A DNA stretch of 32,884 nucleotides from Candidatus Woesebacteria bacterium GW2011_GWB1_33_22. GTDB taxonomy: Bacteria; Patescibacteriota; Microgenomatia; UBA8517. Of this stretch, positions 30,401 through 32,884 are shown in pieces; the first letter of the stretch is position 1, and every line of letters starts with the position of its first letter. A program made the translations under genes and the position numbers. The stretch covers positions 1-32,884 of the forward strand of contig LBOW01000008.1 of NCBI GenBank assembly GCA_000989765.1. The letters are read 5' to 3'. The notes below the pieces were generated by a model. That model was not told the origin of the DNA and did not search any database. It saw only the letters and a program-made list of their open reading frames with translations.

Positions 30401-30435
30401 ATTCTTAATTCTTAACTCTTAATTATTAATTGAAT
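30401..30435. repeat. Heptanucleotide tandem repeat (ATTCTTA type), intergenic
   Basis: The units ATTCTTA, ATTCTTA, ACTCTTA, ATTATTA and ATTGAAT lie just upstream of the TTGACA box of the giant gene. They are the same unit as in the signal-peptide codons at 28003. Confidence 0.85.
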
Positions 30436-30442
30436 TAGCCTC

Positions 30443-30470
30443 TTGACAAGTTCCTGCGGTATATTATTAT
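30443..30470 (+). promoter_or_regulatory. Probable promoter of the right-hand giant surface gene
   Basis: TTGACA (30443-30448), a 16-bp spacer and TATTAT (30465-30470) are followed by a ~40-nt leader to the ATG at 30518. Two further TATAAT boxes (30484-30489 and 30493-30498) could give shorter leaders. Confidence 0.55.
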
Positions 30471-30517
30471 CAGTATAGATAAGTATAATCAATATAATCT
30501 GAAGCTAACAAAAAACA

Positions 30518-32884
30518 ATGCGGAAAATGATAGAAGATTTTTTAAAGTATTTAAGTTTACACGGAGTCTCTCCTAAATCCTTGAAATACTACAAATCTGA
30601 TCTTCTCAATTTTTTAACTTGGGCAAACGGAAAGAAAGTAAGCCAAAATTTAATTAATGAATATGTTGAAACAATTAGATTAATTACACCAACTTCTACC
30701 CTAAAAAGAAGACTTTCAACACTTCGTAGTTATAGTTCTTTTTTGGGTATTAAAAAAATAACAGTAACTTGGCAGGAAAATATATTACAACGTTTCACCA
30801 ATAAACCTAAATTACACGAGATATTATACAAACTATTCTTTAATAGACCAAATTGGTACAAAAAATATCATTCGTACCCTATTGCAAATTATATTCATAT
30901 TGCTATTCTAGTTATATTCTCAAGCCTTTCTGCTTATGCCTTATATGACCAGGTATTTAGACAAGCAGACGATCTTTCAGCTTTCCCAACTGCATTAACA
31001 AGACCTAATAGATATTTAAGTTTCCAAGGAAGACTAACTAGTAATCTTGGAAATCCAATTACTATCGCTACAGATGTTGTTTTTAAGCTTCATACAGCTT
31101 CATCTGGAGGAAGTGAACTTTGGAATTCTGGTACATGTTCAATAACTCCCGATTCTGATGGAATTTTTTCTACACTTCTTGGTTCTTCTTGTGGAGCTGA
31201 AATTGCATCATCAGTATTTTCTGAAAACGCCGGGGTCTGGGCCAGTGTAACAATTGCAGCAGATGCAGAGGCAACCCCAAGAATTCAAATTGCAACAGTA
31301 GCTTACGCCTTAAATGCGGAAACATTACAAGGTTTTCCTGCTGGAACAGGAACATCAACAATTCCTTACCTTAACTCAAGCGGTGAAGTTGTAATTGCAG
31401 CAGCTTCGCCAAAATTACAATCTACTTCAGGAACTTTTTCTGTCGAAGGAGTTGCACTAACCATAACCACTCCAAATGCATCAAACGGTGTCATTACCGT
31501 TAATCCAGACGGTACAGGAACCTTAAATTTAACTTTTGAAGGTCTGGCGGCTGGAGGTTCAGTAAATGGCTTTGTAAATGCCGTAAATGCAAACATTACA
31601 TCAGGTGCTTTATATGGTGGTACCGTTGCTTCAGCCGCAACTGGCTATAATTTTATAGATTTTCAAAGTGGTGTTTCCCCCACTTCCAAATTCTCAGTAA
31701 ATAATGCTGGAGACATTACTACAGCTGGAGACTTGCTTCTTTCGGGAGGAAACTTAAACACTGGAAATATTGCTTTAGTGATTGGCGATGCAACAACTGA
31801 CACATTAACTTTGACTACAGATGGAACAGGTAATGGAGAGGTGGTTTTACCTAATGATTCTATAAGTCCAAATGAAATCATGTCAACAGATCAGACCGAT
31901 GAATACTGTCTCACTTATGAGGCTACTGGAGCAACTTGGGCTTGGCAAAGTTGTGGCGGGGGTACATGGTCATCTATAACAGCTCCAACCACTGATCTAA
32001 CTCTGACCATGGCTACATACAACACAACATTTAATTGGGATCCTGGGGCCGACTCTACAGAAACTAACTTTTCATTAACAACACAAGGTGAGGATACTGT
32101 AGCTGGAGGAGAAGTAGACCAGACTCTTTTAGCTCTTTCTCAAACTAGTAATGGGGCCGATGTTGATCAAGCAGCAGATTCCCTACTAACTTTAACTAAT
32201 AATGATACTAATGATCCAGTTACTTCTGCAATTAGGTTTGATGCTGGAGCTGCTGGAACAGATTTTACGTATGGTATTAATTTTGACGCTGCTGATATTG
32301 GCACTGCAGAAATTATTTTAGAAAATGCAGAAACAATAGATAATCAAACAGATGGAACAGTTGCCATAACTGCTGCAACCACTTCCCTTTCAGGTAATTT
32401 AAAATTATCTGGTGGAAATATCCTAAATTCAGTAGGAACAGCAACTGTTGTCCTTTCATCTGCTCCCACAACAACTGCCAACACTTTATCAGCAGGAAAC
32501 TGGATGGTAGATAATACCGCCAATGTTGGCCAGGCTGCTTTAATTGTTAATCAACAAAAGGCAGGAGATTTATTTACTGCAACTTCTTCAGCTACAACCA
32601 AATTTACAATTGAAAATGATGGAGATGTAAACATGGTTGGTGATATAACAGTTGGTGGCGGAAATATAAATACAGGTAACATTGCCTTTGTAATTGGAGA
32701 TGCAACAACAGATGGAATAACTTTTACAACAGATGGAACAGGAAATGGAGAATATACTTTCTCGGCAGATGGAATTGGAGATGTTGATCTTGATTGGGGT
32801 ACTGGAGCGGGACAAATTGATGTTACTGATGTTGAAAATGGATCAGTAAACATACTTCTTGAAACTGAAATTGATGCCTCTAGC
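30518..32884 (+). CDS. Giant surface protein with N-terminal tyrosine-recombinase core-binding domain, 5' part (3' end outside window)
   Basis: The frame runs from ATG 30518 (alternative 30527) to the window end without a stop, giving 789 residues. Residues 1-~90 match the SAM-like N-terminal domain of XerC/XerD-type recombinases: MIEDFLKYLSLHGVSPKSLK, YYKSDLLNFLTWA and TLKRRLSTLRSYSSFLG. No catalytic R-HxxR-Y domain follows. Instead a transmembrane helix (~122-143, IANYIHIAILVIFSSLSAYAL) leads to RYLSFQGRLTSNLGNPIT, the start of a fibre-base domain ending RIQIATVAYALNAETLQGF. Then come Thr/Gly-rich fibre repeats (GDATTDGITFTTDGTGNGE, GDATTDTLTLTTDGTGNGE). The recombinase-like part would be cytoplasmic and the fibre outside. 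It shares style with the truncated gene at the left edge. Confidence 0.85.
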   Translation, partial: MRKMIEDFLKYLSLHGVSPKSLKYYKSDLLNFLTWANGKKVSQNLINEYVETIRLITPTSTLKRRLSTLRSYSSFLGIKKITVTWQENILQRFTNKPKLHEILYKLFFNRPNWYKKYHSYPIANYIHIAILVIFSSLSAYALYDQVFRQADDLSAFPTALTRPNRYLSFQGRLTSNLGNPITIATDVVFKLHTASSGGSELWNSGTCSITPDSDGIFSTLLGSSCGAEIASSVFSENAGVWASVTIAADAEATPRIQIATVAYALNAETLQGFPAGTGTSTIPYLNSSGEVVIAAASPKLQSTSGTFSVEGVALTITTPNASNGVITVNPDGTGTLNLTFEGLAAGGSVNGFVNAVNANITSGALYGGTVASAATGYNFIDFQSGVSPTSKFSVNNAGDITTAGDLLLSGGNLNTGNIALVIGDATTDTLTLTTDGTGNGEVVLPNDSISPNEIMSTDQTDEYCLTYEATGATWAWQSCGGGTWSSITAPTTDLTLTMATYNTTFNWDPGADSTETNFSLTTQGEDTVAGGEVDQTLLALSQTSNGADVDQAADSLLTLTNNDTNDPVTSAIRFDAGAAGTDFTYGINFDAADIGTAEIILENAETIDNQTDGTVAITAATTSLSGNLKLSGGNILNSVGTATVVLSSAPTTTANTLSAGNWMVDNTANVGQAALIVNQQKAGDLFTATSSATTKFTIENDGDVNMVGDITVGGGNINTGNIAFVIGDATTDGITFTTDGTGNGEYTFSADGIGDVDLDWGTGAGQIDVTDVENGSVNILLETEIDASS

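Larger units (their letters stand above)
30076..30517. other. AT-rich divergent intergenic region
   Basis: About 440 nt lie between two divergent surface-protein genes. The region is very AT-rich, with runs such as ATAATAATTATTATTA, one heptamer array (30401-30435) and a consensus-like plus-strand promoter (30443-30470). I see no RNA gene, no CRISPR and no further reading frame worth calling. Confidence 0.6.

Noticed and set aside
31170-32853. Minus-strand frames near the right edge
   Set aside because: They are shadows of the giant surface gene, whose plus frame is open to the window end and has regular repeats.

Overview
The window looks like an AT-rich chromosomal segment of an ultra-small Patescibacteria/CPR bacterium, most likely of the Microgenomates group. 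The grounds are tightly packed and often overlapping genes, almost no Shine-Dalgarno sequences, ComEC split into two genes, very large repetitive surface proteins, and several small membrane proteins without a clear family. TGA is used as a stop codon, which argues against the recoded Gracilibacteria/Absconditabacteria. The lineage is an inference from gene style; no ribosomal RNA is present.

Layout. 1-5.8 kb: the 3' part of a giant fibre/lectin-like surface protein with a tandemly duplicated ~2 kb block, followed by a small membrane-anchored protein. 6.2-9.6 kb: isoprenoid/cell-wall lipid carrier genes (UppS with a long C-terminal extension, a polyprenyl synthetase) flanking a DUF4143-type AAA ATPase. 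9.6-10.6 kb: a REP-type Y1 transposase with its own repeat at both ends and inside the gene, next to a small acidic ORF that it probably truncated. 10.6-15.1 kb: an ECF-like sigma factor, a WecG/TagA-type glycosyltransferase, mreB, a PEGA-domain membrane protein, tRNA-Arg(CCU), tRNA-Pro(CGG) and ndk. 15.1-20.1 kb: a second DUF4143 ATPase, an M16 peptidase, a DUF1003 protein, argS and a 70-aa protein. 20.1-24.4 kb: the operon leuS-comEA-comEC(channel)-comEC(metallo-beta-lactamase), in which LeuRS lacks its whole CP1 editing domain. 24.5-30.1 kb: a cell-surface region with two tandem pairs of a secreted beta-rich protein plus a DUF916-like membrane-anchored protein, then two opposing Ig-like proteins. 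30.5 kb to the end: the 5' part of another giant surface protein, whose cytoplasmic N-terminus is a tyrosine-recombinase core-binding domain without a catalytic domain.

Three genome-style signals run through the window. (1) Nearly every gene that opens a transcription unit has a -10 box, often an extended TGnTAnnnT, only 6-9 nt upstream of its ATG, so leaderless mRNAs appear to be the rule. (2) Families of short perfect palindromes sit inside conserved genes (sigma factor, argS, comEA, leuS) and are translated; two unrelated proteins carry the same inserted peptide TGSEPVI. (3) Tandem heptanucleotide repeats occur in about ten places, including inside leuS, the M16 peptidase and signal-peptide codons. 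Together with the transposase and its repeat, these suggest a genome shaped by small repetitive elements that can be tolerated in frame.
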